From assembly GCA_029245395.1 (NCBI GenBank), contig JAQWPL010000012.1:79132-143131 (forward strand): a stretch of 64,000 bases of DNA. The letters run 5' to 3'. The notes below the pieces were generated by a model. It saw only the letters and a program-made list of their open reading frames with translations. It did no database searches and was not told the DNA's origin. The position numbers and the translations under genes are program-made. This document shows, piece by piece, positions 45,703-54,773 of the stretch (its first letter is position 1; every line of letters starts with the position of its first letter). The DNA is from Gammaproteobacteria bacterium (lineage in GTDB: Bacteria > Pseudomonadota > Gammaproteobacteria > Pseudomonadales > Pseudohongiellaceae).

Positions 45703-46242
45703 ATGAAAAAATCGCTCTCCCAGATTACCCCGGTATTACTTGGTGCATTGGCAACTGGAATAGTACTGAGTCTGCCTGTGCAAGCGAAAACATCTTATCA
45801 TGATGCGCAAATTATTGAATCTACACCGATTTATAGGGTAATTGAGACTCCTGTTCCCTCCCGGCAGTGCTGGGAAGAAGTGGTTCGTTCCAGTAGTCGT
45901 CACCATTACCGTTCCCACACTCCGGGTCTCCTTGGGGCGGTAATTGGTGGCGCAATTGGCAATGCCCTGGGCAACCATAAGAGCAGTCAAAGAGTGGGAA
46001 CTGTTGTCGGTGCTATGCTTGGGGGCTCTATCGCTCGGGATATGGTGGAATCCCGGTACAGCCCGGATGTGCGGCTGGATACAGTCGAGCGATGTAAAAC
46101 GGATTACAGCTACCAGCAGGAAGAGAAATTAGTTGGTTATGATGTGCTGTATCGCTACAATGGGGCCGATTACACGGTAAGAATGCCCAATAATCCCGGC
46201 CCTTCAGTACGTGTCAGGGTCAGTGTTGAACCGGTCATTTGA
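45703..46242 (+). CDS. Glycine-zipper 2TM surface/lipoprotein-like protein
   Basis: The 179-aa product has a signal peptide (PVLLGALATGIVLSLPVQA) and a glycine-zipper pair GLLGAVIGGAIGNALGNHKSS and VGTVVGAMLGGSIARDM, as in the Rickettsia 17-kDa antigen family. The C-terminal half has a Cys (RCKTDY) and a beta-rich end. Such proteins lie in the outer membrane or periplasm and are often linked to envelope stress. The ATG at 45703 follows an AAGAAGG motif. It precedes the PepSY gene. Confidence 0.8.
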   Translation: MKKSLSQITPVLLGALATGIVLSLPVQAKTSYHDAQIIESTPIYRVIETPVPSRQCWEEVVRSSSRHHYRSHTPGLLGAVIGGAIGNALGNHKSSQRVGTVVGAMLGGSIARDMVESRYSPDVRLDTVERCKTDYSYQQEEKLVGYDVLYRYNGADYTVRMPNNPGPSVRVRVSVEPVI

Positions 46243-46322
46243 AGATTTTTGAATCAATTTCCGGAATGAAAAGGGCAAGACGCGGCAAGATTGATGAGCA
46301 ACCAAATATTTTCGAGATTCCA

Positions 46323-46661
46323 GTGAAGCTGACTCAGACAAAACACCTCCTCACCCTGTTCCTGGCCATTGTATTCATGCCAGTTTTTGTTACGGCTGCA
46401 GAAAACGAAAGAGAAGGTATTGAAATTCAAGCTCAGCGCGCTTTACGACAGGATTCAGGTGTTAATAATCTGGCACCGCAGCCCAATATTTCCCGCAGGC
46501 AGGCTTTAGACCTTGCCGGTGATCGCTACGAAGGGAGTGTGTTAGGTATTGTGCTGGACTCTTCCAGTAATAACTGGCGCGTACGCATGGATAGCGATGG
46601 CACTGTGTTCAATGTCTTTATCAATGCCAATTCCGGTAATGTAAGCGATTCATCAGATTAG
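46323..46661 (+). CDS. PepSY domain periplasmic protein
   Basis: The 112-aa product has a signal peptide (KLTQTKHLLTLFLAIVFMPVFVTAA) and a PepSY-like domain: ISRRQALDLAGDRYEGSVLGIVLDSSSNNWRVRM and INANSGNV. PepSY domains are thought to inhibit proteases or sense, and they often stand beside two-component systems, as here. I chose the GTG at 46323 because the signal peptide begins there. The same frame is open upstream to a TTG at 46239 and an ATG at 46266, so the start is uncertain. Confidence 0.75.
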   Translation: MKLTQTKHLLTLFLAIVFMPVFVTAAENEREGIEIQAQRALRQDSGVNNLAPQPNISRRQALDLAGDRYEGSVLGIVLDSSSNNWRVRMDSDGTVFNVFINANSGNVSDSSD

Positions 46662-46698
46662 GCTTCTCCTCTTTAGTAAAAAATAAGTATAAAACCTC

Positions 46699-47382
46699 AT
46701 GCGACTCCTTATTGTCGAAGACGAAGACCTGCTCCGGGCTCAATTGGTCAAGGCCCTGGAAGATGCTGATTATGTGGTTGATTCCTCCGGAGACGGTGAA
46801 ACTGGTCTCTACCAGGCGCGGGAATATGACTACGATGCGGCCATTATTGATCTTGGCCTGCCCAAATTGAATGGCATCGAGTTAATCAGGACAATTCGCT
46901 CTGACGGCATGACATTCCCCATACTCATTCTTACCGCTCGGGATAACTGGACTGACAAAGTGGAAGGCCTGGATTCCGGTGCAGACGACTATGTGGTTAA
47001 ACCTTTCCAAATCGAAGAAATTAAGGCCAGGCTGAATGCTCTGCTTAGAAGGGCAGCAGGGTTTGCCAGGCCTACCCTGGATTTTACTGGGCTCAGTCTG
47101 GATACCACCGCCAAACGCCTCATCGTGAATCAAAATGAGGTGGAACTGACGGCGTACGAGTACAAGGTTCTTGAATACTTAATGCTACATCCGGGCAAAG
47201 TGGTTTCTAAAACCGAACTGACTGAGCATTTGTATGATCAGGATTATGATCGTGACAGTAATGTCCTTGAAGTTTTCATTCGCCGGCTGCGTCAGAAACT
47301 TGACCCCGATGAAACCCTGAAACCTATCGATACCATTCGCGGTCAGGGCTACCGATTTAATGTCCCCCCCTCTAGCAGCTAA
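46699..47382 (+). CDS. OmpR/PhoP-type response regulator
   Basis: The 227-aa product has a receiver domain with D51 as phospho-acceptor (IIDLGLPKLNGIE), the acidic pair in EDEDLL, and K101 in VVKPF. A winged-helix OmpR-type domain follows (ELTAYEYKVLEYLMLHPGKVVSK, VFIRRLRQKL, IRGQGYRFN). It is most like PhoP. It overlaps the kinase gene by 23 bases and is preceded by the PepSY gene, the usual phoPQ-like setting. Confidence 0.93.
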   Translation: MRLLIVEDEDLLRAQLVKALEDADYVVDSSGDGETGLYQAREYDYDAAIIDLGLPKLNGIELIRTIRSDGMTFPILILTARDNWTDKVEGLDSGADDYVVKPFQIEEIKARLNALLRRAAGFARPTLDFTGLSLDTTAKRLIVNQNEVELTAYEYKVLEYLMLHPGKVVSKTELTEHLYDQDYDRDSNVLEVFIRRLRQKLDPDETLKPIDTIRGQGYRFNVPPSSS

Positions 47383-48757
47383 AAGTCGCTATTCTTTACA
47401 GACACGTCTAGTCCTGGCGTTTGGCATTCTATTGATTCTTTTCCTCGGCCTGGCAGGCTTTGTGCTTGATCGCGCGTTCAAGGAAAGTGTGGCCGCTGCT
47501 GTAGAAGAAAGGCTTCAATTACAGATTAACGCCTTGATAGGTGTTGCCGAACCAGATGAAGATGGGTTTTTTCTACCTGGTCTGCAAGAGGCTCGCTTTT
47601 CACAGATCAATTCTGGCCTGTATGGCTTCATACTCGATACGGCCGGCAATGAAGTCTGGCGTAGCCCTTCTGCACTGGATCTGACCCTTGAGCAGGCGGG
47701 GTTCATGTACCAGCATGTTGAAGCTGGACAAACCATGTTTGGCACCATGGAATCCCAGGAGCAGGGCCGACTATCTTTCGCCAGCTACGGGACATTTTGG
47801 CCCTCTTTTGAAGAAGATCTTGATGCAGAATTTTCTTTTGTCGTCATGGAAACCGTGGAGCCAACAACAGCTGAAATTCGCGAATTTCAATCTAATCTGT
47901 ATGTCTGGTTTGGTGGACTGGCTCTGTTTTTGTCCATCGCGCAGTTGCTGCTTCTGCGTTGGGGAATGAAACCCTTGCAGCAACTGGCCACTGAAGTGTC
48001 AAAAATTGAAGCTGGTGAAAAAGACCAGTTGGAACAGCATTATCCACCGGAATTGCAGGCTGTTAGCAACAATATGAACCTGCTGATTAAAAGTGAACGC
48101 GAGCGGCAAAGCCGTTACCGCACCACTCTTGGCGACCTCGCTCATAGTCTGAAAACTCCGTTGGCCGTGATTTCAGGTATTTTGCAACAGTCGAAACAAA
48201 AGACATCAAGTGGGAAAAATGGCAATCCAGAGTCATTGACTGAACTTGATGAGCAGCTGGAACGTATGAATCAAATTGTTTCTTATCAGTTGAAACGAGC
48301 AACCCGTTCGGACAAATCCGGTTATCTGGGTGTGCCTGTGAAAGTACAGCCTGTGATTGAAAAAGTAATTGCAGCACTGGAGAAAGTGTACAGGGACAAA
48401 CAAGTGACACTGGAAAAGGACTTTGATTCAGATGCGGTATTTCGCGGTGAGGAAAGTGATTTGATGGAAATTACAGGCAATCTTCTGGATAACGCTTTCA
48501 AATATTGCCACAGTCGAATTCGCATCATCATCAAACGAAATATGGATCACCTTGAGATTGAAATAGAAGACGATGGGCAAGGCATTGCAGAAAGTGACAG
48601 GGAATGGGTGCTACAACGTGGAGCCCGGGGAGACACGCTTAAAAGCGGGCAGGGAATTGGTCTGGCAGTGGCAGTGGATATTGTTAGCAGCTATAACGGT
48701 GAAATCATTGTCTATACCAGCGACATGGGTGGCGCCAGAATTTGTGTGTCAATGTGA
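47360..48757 (+). CDS. PhoQ-like sensor histidine kinase
   Basis: The 465-aa product has two membrane helices, residues about 16-36 (LVLAFGILLILFLGLAGFVL) and 180-200. A periplasmic sensor region lies between them, and a HAMP-like linker follows. The phospho-acceptor is H262 in LGDLAHSLKTPLAV. The catalytic domain has N-box NLLDNAFKYC and G motifs EDDGQGI and GQGIGLAVA. The periplasmic part has several acidic clusters (EPDEDGFF, FEEDLDAEF), as in PhoQ, which senses divalent cations or peptides. The signal here is unproven. Confidence 0.92.
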   Translation: MSPPLAAKSRYSLQTRLVLAFGILLILFLGLAGFVLDRAFKESVAAAVEERLQLQINALIGVAEPDEDGFFLPGLQEARFSQINSGLYGFILDTAGNEVWRSPSALDLTLEQAGFMYQHVEAGQTMFGTMESQEQGRLSFASYGTFWPSFEEDLDAEFSFVVMETVEPTTAEIREFQSNLYVWFGGLALFLSIAQLLLLRWGMKPLQQLATEVSKIEAGEKDQLEQHYPPELQAVSNNMNLLIKSERERQSRYRTTLGDLAHSLKTPLAVISGILQQSKQKTSSGKNGNPESLTELDEQLERMNQIVSYQLKRATRSDKSGYLGVPVKVQPVIEKVIAALEKVYRDKQVTLEKDFDSDAVFRGEESDLMEITGNLLDNAFKYCHSRIRIIIKRNMDHLEIEIEDDGQGIAESDREWVLQRGARGDTLKSGQGIGLAVAVDIVSSYNGEIIVYTSDMGGARICVSM

Positions 48758-48976
48758 AGAAAGAAAAGCAAGTAAAGAAATGAATGAGACAGTGGCTTCA
48801 ATTAAATAAAAAAAGGAGCCAGAGTATGATTGAGTAAATTTCCCCGATTTTACTCAAGGAGAATATATGTAGACCTTACTCCGAACTCATACCCTGGACT
48901 CCAAGCTAAAAAACCTAACAAATCAAAACGAAAAAATTGTAAGGTGAGACCATAAAAATTATTTCTTAACACGTCA

Positions 48977-49642
48977 CTAAAAGTTACACGCTGCATCAGG
49001 TAATTGAACACGATTCTCGCGTCCTTGATTGTCATAGGACCTTTCAAAGCAATTCCCATGGATGTCTCTTAGCAGACTATATTCGTACGTTTTTGCAGTT
49101 GTTTGATAAACAGAACCTGTAGATCTTGAACCGTCTGTCACAACCACCACATTTGGCTGGTTATAAATAATTCTTGTCTGTGTAGCCCTGGTATTAAGTG
49201 GTGCATAAGAATTTGAAAAACTGTTCCGGGAATTGCCCAGATTCAGGCTTATAGACCAGTTGTCATTTCGGTACTGATTTCGGTAAGGGCTATACGTGTT
49301 ATAGGTATTAAATCGGCTGCGGTTGAAGTTGTTATTGAACCGGGAATTATTATAAATCTGGCTATTCCAGAATGAATTGTTTCTGGACGAATTGTAAGAA
49401 CCGAAGCGGGTATTGTGGTTCTGGAAGCCTGTATTCCGGCCGTTGTGGTTACTGTTATTAGACGTGAAGTTGCGATTGTTGTTATTAAAGCTGAAACGAG
49501 AATCGGCAAGTGCAGTATTACTTATAAAAACACTTATAAAGACAAAAGCTGTGAAAAACGCAGGTATTGGCAGGGCTGGCAACACGGTGAGCTGTTTAAA
49601 CCAGTGCAGGATATTCGCTGTGCCTTTCTTAAAGCTTTTCAT
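48977..49642 (-). CDS. Secreted Asn/Ser/Arg-rich low-complexity protein
   Basis: The 221-aa product has a long signal peptide (AFFTAFVFISVFISNTALA). About 110 residues dominated by Asn, Ser, Arg, Phe and Tyr follow (NNNNRNFTSNNSNHNGRN, FNNNFNRSRFNTYNTYS). A more ordinary C-terminal domain then has two Cys (GNCFERSYD and DAACNF) that could form a disulfide. I recognise no family. The low-complexity part is coding-like, since the frame is long and ends in an ordered domain. It lies between the two-component system and the TonB receptor. Confidence 0.7.
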   Translation of the reverse strand: MKSFKKGTANILHWFKQLTVLPALPIPAFFTAFVFISVFISNTALADSRFSFNNNNRNFTSNNSNHNGRNTGFQNHNTRFGSYNSSRNNSFWNSQIYNNSRFNNNFNRSRFNTYNTYSPYRNQYRNDNWSISLNLGNSRNSFSNSYAPLNTRATQTRIIYNQPNVVVVTDGSRSTGSVYQTTAKTYEYSLLRDIHGNCFERSYDNQGRENRVQLPDAACNF

Positions 49643-49782
49643 GAAGATATTCCTGTAGCTATACCTGATATTGCCAGTCTAAGAGCAAATTGCTGAATCA
49701 ATGCTGAACATCCGGTTCAGCTTCGAGATTCAGGTCATAGAGAGCTATAAAAAAGGTGTGGTGCTATAAAACGGGGATGCTA

Positions 49783-51801
49783 TTAATAGCTGTAGCGTAG
49801 TCCAACCTCCAGGGATTTCCCGGCTTCCGGGGCAAAGCCGCGCAGAAAAGAGGTCGACAGACGAATTTCATCATCTCCCAAATTTCTACCACGGGCGAAC
49901 AGCATCAATTCACTGCCTCTGCCGATTTGCAGTGTGAAATCAGCACCTAGATCCCAGCGGGTATAACTCTCTGTTTCCAACTCAAAATTCCCGGGCTCAT
50001 CCTGCTCATTGGCATGCAGGACAGAAAGATAAGCTGACCAGTTATCGCCGTCGACATTGAGTCGAGCTCCAAGCCGTGAAGGCGGTAATCTTGGAGCATC
50101 ACCATTGTCTTTTAGATTGCCATTAACCATGTCGCCAAATACCTGCAAATCTACAAAATCATTAACGATGAAAGTAGCGTCCAATTCAAGGCCACTGAAG
50201 CGGGCATCAAGTTGTCTGTATGCCCGCACTGGCAGACCATCGACATCGGTGCCAGTAGTGATCTGAGCAATGTAATCATCGAAGACATTATAAAAGGCTG
50301 TAAGAGAGGCATTAAAATTACCTCTTTCCAGATAAAGGGTGAGATCAATATTGTTGGCCTGTTCTTCTAATAGATTCACATCACCGGTTTCACAAGTGCC
50401 TGTGGCAAAGTGGATGACACAGGCATCAGCGTCAATTAGCCCGAAATTGGAATAAAGCTCTTCCACCGATGGCGCTCTTTCAGAATGTGACCAGGTAATT
50501 CCCAACGATGCGGATGAGTACAAATCCAGGAGCAGTGATGCTGAGGCACCGAAGGTGGAGAAATTCCGGTCAGGAGCGATTCCATTGTCAGGATTGTAGT
50601 CGTCACGATTCACGCGTGCCCCCAGTTCCAGGGTGTAATTTTCACCGTGATAGTCTTCCACCAGAAATAAACCGCGTGAAGTAATATCGGTGACAGGAAT
50701 AAAACTCTCTTCCCCCATAGCACCAAATTCCTCATCTGAGCTTTGCAAGCCAAGGGCGCCATGCCAGTTCCCTATTTCGGTATGGGTAAGCTGTAAACGC
50801 TGCTGCCAGGCGTCATTACTGAATCGGGTGCCGAATTCAGCACCTTCAAGCTCAACATGCTGGTAATCACTCATTGTTAAGCGGTAGTCCACATGTTCGA
50901 GCCATGGGGTTAGGTTGCGCCACTCTCCAGTGAGGTCATACCGCGTACGCTCCATGTCTATAAACACTCTTTCATCATGAACGCCTGATTCTACTTCCTC
51001 TGTCTCCTCTTCATGGCCAAGCGCACCAGGAGGTAAGCCATAGAAATTTTCCAACCGGTTAATCGCCACGCCCAGAAACCCACTGTTAAAAAGCCATGAC
51101 ACTCCTGCAGTTGCTGATTCGCTTTTGCCAGCCGTATTACTGATATGTCCAGTTGTGCTTTCGGCTTCATCATCAAGATACTCGGGTGCTATCGCCAGTC
51201 CGGGAATATCCAGGTTATTCCAGTCACGGCGAAGACCATCCAGATGCCAGGCCAAGCTTCCTGTTGCAAATTCCAATCGGCCGATGGAACTGGTCTGATC
51301 TGCGGCTGTATCGTGACGGCTTTCCAGAATAATTAATGGAGAATCTGGCAGGTTGCGGGGAATGCGATTATCAATAACGTTGACTACGCCGCCAATGGCG
51401 CCGCCGCCATAAAGCAGTGTTGAAGGGCCGCGCAGTACTTCAATGGCATCGGCAAGTATGGCTTCCACTGCCACACTATGATCAGCAGAGTTTCCGGAAG
51501 CATCGGCGTTGGCAATCGAATTATTCAGATTCATTACCCGCCGCCCTTGCTGACCGCGGATGACGGTCTGCCCGACAGCTGGACCGAATGAAGCATTACT
51601 GATACCAGGATGATTCGCCAGGGTTTCACCGATGGTGGCACGGGCAGCACCATGTAGTTCATCACCAGCCAGGACGGTGACAGGCAGTGCAGTTTCAGAA
51701 CGGATGGTATGCATCCCGGTGGTAACAAGTTCATAGTCCGCTTCTTGTGCAGCGGCAGGTAGACTGATTATTACCATTAGCAAAATGGGTTTCGATTTCA
51801 T
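49783..51801 (-). CDS. TonB-dependent receptor, ZnuD-like
   Basis: The 672-aa product has a signal peptide (ILLMVIISLPAAAQE). The plug domain has TIGETLANHPGISNASFGPAVGQTVIRGQ and IEVLRGPSTLLYGGGAIGGVVNVID, and a 22-strand barrel ends in SLEVGLRYSY. The loop GALGHEEETEEVESGVHDER followed by RTRYDL sits where ZnuD zinc receptors carry a His/Asp/Glu-rich loop, but here it is mostly Glu. This suggests a metal or small cation-complex substrate, which is inference. A small CxxCH protein is encoded just upstream in the same direction. Confidence 0.85.
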   Translation of the reverse strand: MKSKPILLMVIISLPAAAQEADYELVTTGMHTIRSETALPVTVLAGDELHGAARATIGETLANHPGISNASFGPAVGQTVIRGQQGRRVMNLNNSIANADASGNSADHSVAVEAILADAIEVLRGPSTLLYGGGAIGGVVNVIDNRIPRNLPDSPLIILESRHDTAADQTSSIGRLEFATGSLAWHLDGLRRDWNNLDIPGLAIAPEYLDDEAESTTGHISNTAGKSESATAGVSWLFNSGFLGVAINRLENFYGLPPGALGHEEETEEVESGVHDERVFIDMERTRYDLTGEWRNLTPWLEHVDYRLTMSDYQHVELEGAEFGTRFSNDAWQQRLQLTHTEIGNWHGALGLQSSDEEFGAMGEESFIPVTDITSRGLFLVEDYHGENYTLELGARVNRDDYNPDNGIAPDRNFSTFGASASLLLDLYSSASLGITWSHSERAPSVEELYSNFGLIDADACVIHFATGTCETGDVNLLEEQANNIDLTLYLERGNFNASLTAFYNVFDDYIAQITTGTDVDGLPVRAYRQLDARFSGLELDATFIVNDFVDLQVFGDMVNGNLKDNGDAPRLPPSRLGARLNVDGDNWSAYLSVLHANEQDEPGNFELETESYTRWDLGADFTLQIGRGSELMLFARGRNLGDDEIRLSTSFLRGFAPEAGKSLEVGLRYSY

Positions 51802-51882
51802 TGTTTTCTCTCAGAATTCTTGATGGAGAAGAAATACTGGAACAGACCAGTATCTGATGTCTGTTAAAACGACGTTGGTATA

Positions 51883-52161
51883 TCAGAGAGAGAAATGAGG
51901 CGGGGCGCGTCCCTGGAAAAGTGAAAAAGTGTTGTAGTGATATTTGAAAGAGGTATAGAAGGATTTTCCGTTAGCGGCTACCCGGATCGTGAAATCGCTA
52001 TGAGTTTCCGGCAGATACTGATCATTATTATCAAAATGGCACAGGGCACAGGAGGTGATTTCGTTGTCATGGCTGTGCAGTGGCGATGCCTGGAGCAGCT
52101 GGGCGCCACAAACTGCCGATAAAATCAGCAGAATTGTAAGAATTTGTCTGATTCTGTTCAT
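51883..52161 (-). CDS. Small exported CxxCH protein upstream of the TonB receptor
   Basis: The 92-aa product has a signal peptide (ILTILLILSAVCGAQLLQA), then SPLHSHDNEITSCALCHFDNNDQY. CALCH is a CxxCH motif with His residues nearby, so it could bind haem c or, more likely in this setting, zinc. Small proteins like this are found beside ZnuD-type receptors. The gene ends 81 bases before the receptor start. Confidence 0.65.
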   Translation of the reverse strand: MNRIRQILTILLILSAVCGAQLLQASPLHSHDNEITSCALCHFDNNDQYLPETHSDFTIRVAANGKSFYTSFKYHYNTFSLFQGRAPPHFSL

Positions 52162-52200
52162 TCTGGATCGTTACTTGGGGTTGTAAAATCTGACCTTAAG

Positions 52201-52571
52201 TCAAATATAGCCCTGCTGCCGATAAGATTCAAAGTATTGATGAGTTAATTGACCTAATTCAGAGAATAAACTTGCCTCAGCTACCTTAAAATTAAAACAG
52301 GATTTTCCCTGCATGCGCCGCTTCAATTCAGGAGAAATTGGACTCAATAACTCCGGGGTCACATAAACCGGCATGAGATGGTAGCTCACATAATTTTTTT
52401 TATTACCACTCCTCCAAAATACAGGGCTTGCTTGTTTTTCATAATATGGCTGGTATAAATCTGCAGGCTACCTAGTTCATCTTTAACGACTTCCAAAGCA
52501 GCAGCTGTTTCCAGCATCATTAGCCGCAATTGTTTGTAAACCTGTTTAAATTCGTTGCTGTGTGCAGACAT
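52201..52571 (-). pseudogene. Small conserved protein gene split by a homopolymer frameshift
   Basis: Two minus-strand reading frames overlap by four bases. The first (52571 to 52386) reads MSAHSNEFKQVYKQL and on to YFGGVVIKK. The second (52389 to 52201) reads VSYHLMPVYVTPELL and on to RRMQGKSCFNFKVAE. Together they look like one family, with NYV expected between VVIKK and SYHLMP. The join is a run of eight T on the plus strand (52394-52401); one base more would restore a single frame of about 123 aa. The family resembles DUF1801-type small proteins, tentatively. The cause may be a sequencing error, decay or slippage. Confidence 0.75.
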
Positions 52572-52574
52572 GCC

Positions 52575-52835
52575 TTATCCAATTTTGTTCCGCAGTTCTT
52601 GTACAGTCAGCCCGGTCAATTCAACCAGTTTCAGTTGGCTGGTTTGACCACTGGTGATGATGACAGAGCCTTTGGGGAGGCCGAGTCTGTCAGCTAGTAG
52701 CTTTTCTACTGCCTTGTTGGCTTTGCCTTTCTCAGGGGCCACCGTCACTCTGACTTTTACCAATAAGGATTCTTCCTCGAGCCATTCCACGGCGTCGCTA
52801 CTTGCCCCAGGCACCACCTTTATTTTCAGCTTCAC
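52575..52835 (-). CDS. DUF167 (YggU) family protein
   Basis: The 86-aa product matches DUF167: MKLKIKVVPGASSDAVEWLEEESLLVKV, then VAPEKGKANKAVEKLLADRLGLPKGSV, GQTSQLKLVEL. It is a small protein of unknown function. Its start overlaps the stop of the FkbM gene by four bases, and its own stop is three bases before the next start. Confidence 0.88.
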   Translation of the reverse strand: MKLKIKVVPGASSDAVEWLEEESLLVKVRVTVAPEKGKANKAVEKLLADRLGLPKGSVIITSGQTSQLKLVELTGLTVQELRNKIG

Positions 52836-53665
52836 AAAATGCCATCCAGGATGGCCTGTTTGCTTTTTGGAATCAGTAGCAGGTTTTTATACACCCTGGC
52901 AGGATTGAAGTCATACAGCGCGGCTTTTTTGGCTTTGAACAACCGAGTGAATTTACGGCGGATGAATGCAAAGCTGCGGTGCTGCCAGTAACCGCGGTCA
53001 TAATTACTGCCCAGGACGTAGACATTATATTCCTCAAACAAAAATTGTAACTCGTCAGACCCATTCAGGCGCTCGATGGTCAGAGGGTCATTCCATTCCA
53101 TGGTGATGATGGGTTTGTGCTGCTGCAGAGTCTTTTTCAACCCGCGCAGAACAAAGGCTTCATGGGCTTCAACGTCCAGTTTAATGAGATCGAGTTTTTT
53201 GATGCCAATCTCCGCCAGCACCTCATCACCAATTTTTTTATTCACCGTGACAGCGTCGACGCCATCCTCGCGCTGATCAAAACTTGAAGCACCTACATTG
53301 CCTTCCCTTACCATGTAAATGGTGGCGTCTTCTTCTACATCCGACAGGGCAAAGGGAAAAGCCTGAATATTGTCGATGTTGTTATCACTGATATTTTGTT
53401 CCAGCAAGTTGAAAACGACTGGTAAAGGTTCAAAAGCCAGCACTCGATTGGCTGCCGTGGAAAAAGCCAGTGCATGATTGCCAATATTGGCGCCAATATC
53501 CATGACAACCGGGTTGGTGATTTTTTTCAGCAATTGCAACAACAGTTCCAGGTTTTCCTTTTCATAGAGGCCATTTTTGGCGATCTTGTCGCCGACATGG
53601 TCATTCTTGAAAGCAATGACCTGGTGACCAAGGGAAGTTGTCAGATTTTGAGTGTCAGTCGGCAT
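52832..53665 (-). CDS. FkbM family methyltransferase
   Basis: The 277-aa product has the FkbM-type SAM methyltransferase core: VMDIGANIGNHALAFSTAANRVLAFEPLPVVFNLLEQNI (SAM motif), then LDLIKLDVEAHEAFVLRGL and IITMEWN. FkbM enzymes O-methylate sugars and small molecules. Here it lies between DUF167 and a GH84 gene on one strand with short gaps, which may hint at glycan modification, though no transferase is adjacent. Confidence 0.85.
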   Translation of the reverse strand: MPTDTQNLTTSLGHQVIAFKNDHVGDKIAKNGLYEKENLELLLQLLKKITNPVVMDIGANIGNHALAFSTAANRVLAFEPLPVVFNLLEQNISDNNIDNIQAFPFALSDVEEDATIYMVREGNVGASSFDQREDGVDAVTVNKKIGDEVLAEIGIKKLDLIKLDVEAHEAFVLRGLKKTLQQHKPIITMEWNDPLTIERLNGSDELQFLFEEYNVYVLGSNYDRGYWQHRSFAFIRRKFTRLFKAKKAALYDFNPARVYKNLLLIPKSKQAILDGIL

Positions 53666-53690
53666 GGGCGGCTACTCAAGTCGAAATAAA

Positions 53691-54764
53691 TCAGGTCAGG
53701 CATTGCGGATCAAACGCATATTCGCCGTTGAGCCAATCAAGCAGTTCGGCCACCATAGGGTGTTCCTGGAACGGGCTGTATCGTGTCACCAGCGCTTCAA
53801 TTTCAGCCTCACTGAAATTATCCAGGCCTTTTTCCTGAAATTGGACGCTGTCCTCAAGCAAAAGGTTACCGATTTTTTCCGGACACAATGCACTGAAAGC
53901 TTCCTCCAGAATGGTTTCCGGATTGATGCCATCTTCCTGGTATAGCTTGCCCAACGAATACAGGGCAATTTGTGACAGGCTGGCCTGATTCATGGGGTTG
54001 GCCATATGTCCCTGAGTCAGGGTTTTCAAAGCAGGGCTACGATTGATAAAGGGAGCAAGGTGCAGTTTTCCGGCCAGATTTTTACTGTCATTCACCGGGT
54101 AGTTATCCCAGAGCAGAGGCTTGCGGGACAATTTGCCGGTGATTTCATGCAAGTGATCTTCCGTGAATTCTTTAGAGAATACATTTGGGCCAGTCCAGAA
54201 AATATTAATTCGGGAATCCAGTTGGCCTCCCAGTTCTTCAAGGTAATTTTCCGGTCTTTTGCCAAAATGTGTCTCCAGCACCGGGTCATCTGAATAATAA
54301 GTGGGGCAAAAAATATAGTCCCTAGCTTTACTGTGCCGGGTAACAAAATCCATGATCTTAAGCTGCTCATCTGCCAGGTTACCAACGGCGCCGGGCATAT
54401 CATCAAAAAGAATGCAGAAAATATCGGGGTTGATAGCGTTTATTTCTTCCAGCTTACGGGACAGGGCGTCTTGACCGGCAGAGGAGAAATCCAAATACAA
54501 CTCAAAGGGACTCAGACCAATGGCAAATTCAATACCGGCGCCTTTGTAATGGGCAGCCAGTCTGGTCAGGGCATCAAGGTGGGAAACGGGGCAGGGTTCT
54601 TTCCACTGCTTGCGGAAATAGTCATCGTTTTTCGGCGCATATAAGTAAGTGGTAAAACCATTACCACTGAGAAATTGGGCATATTGAGTACGCGCATCCC
54701 AGGACCAGCTTTTGCCAAAAAAGCCTTCAACCACACCCAGCCTGAAAGGCTTAACTTTGACCAT
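53691..54764 (-). CDS. GH84 family beta-N-acetylglucosaminidase (O-GlcNAcase-like), cytoplasmic
   Basis: The 357-aa product is a lone GH84 catalytic barrel. It has the starting GVVEGFFGKSWSWDAR, YLYAPKNDDYFRKQW, IGLSPFELY, the catalytic double Asp in ILFDDMPG (D121, D122) and WDNYPVND. GH84 uses substrate-assisted catalysis to remove GlcNAc from proteins or glycans. There is no signal peptide, so it is probably cytosolic, unlike most bacterial GH84 enzymes. It sits next to FkbM and rhodanese genes. Its real substrate (peptidoglycan sugar, glycoprotein or other) is unknown. Confidence 0.85.
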   Translation of the reverse strand: MVKVKPFRLGVVEGFFGKSWSWDARTQYAQFLSGNGFTTYLYAPKNDDYFRKQWKEPCPVSHLDALTRLAAHYKGAGIEFAIGLSPFELYLDFSSAGQDALSRKLEEINAINPDIFCILFDDMPGAVGNLADEQLKIMDFVTRHSKARDYIFCPTYYSDDPVLETHFGKRPENYLEELGGQLDSRINIFWTGPNVFSKEFTEDHLHEITGKLSRKPLLWDNYPVNDSKNLAGKLHLAPFINRSPALKTLTQGHMANPMNQASLSQIALYSLGKLYQEDGINPETILEEAFSALCPEKIGNLLLEDSVQFQEKGLDNFSEAEIEALVTRYSPFQEHPMVAELLDWLNGEYAFDPQCLT

Positions 54765-54773
54765 AGTGACTAA

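Noticed and set aside
52162..52200. Zur-type operator upstream of the CxxCH/TonB receptor genes
   Set aside because: No palindrome resembling a Zur site is visible in this short gap or near the start, so zinc control is only guessed from the protein.
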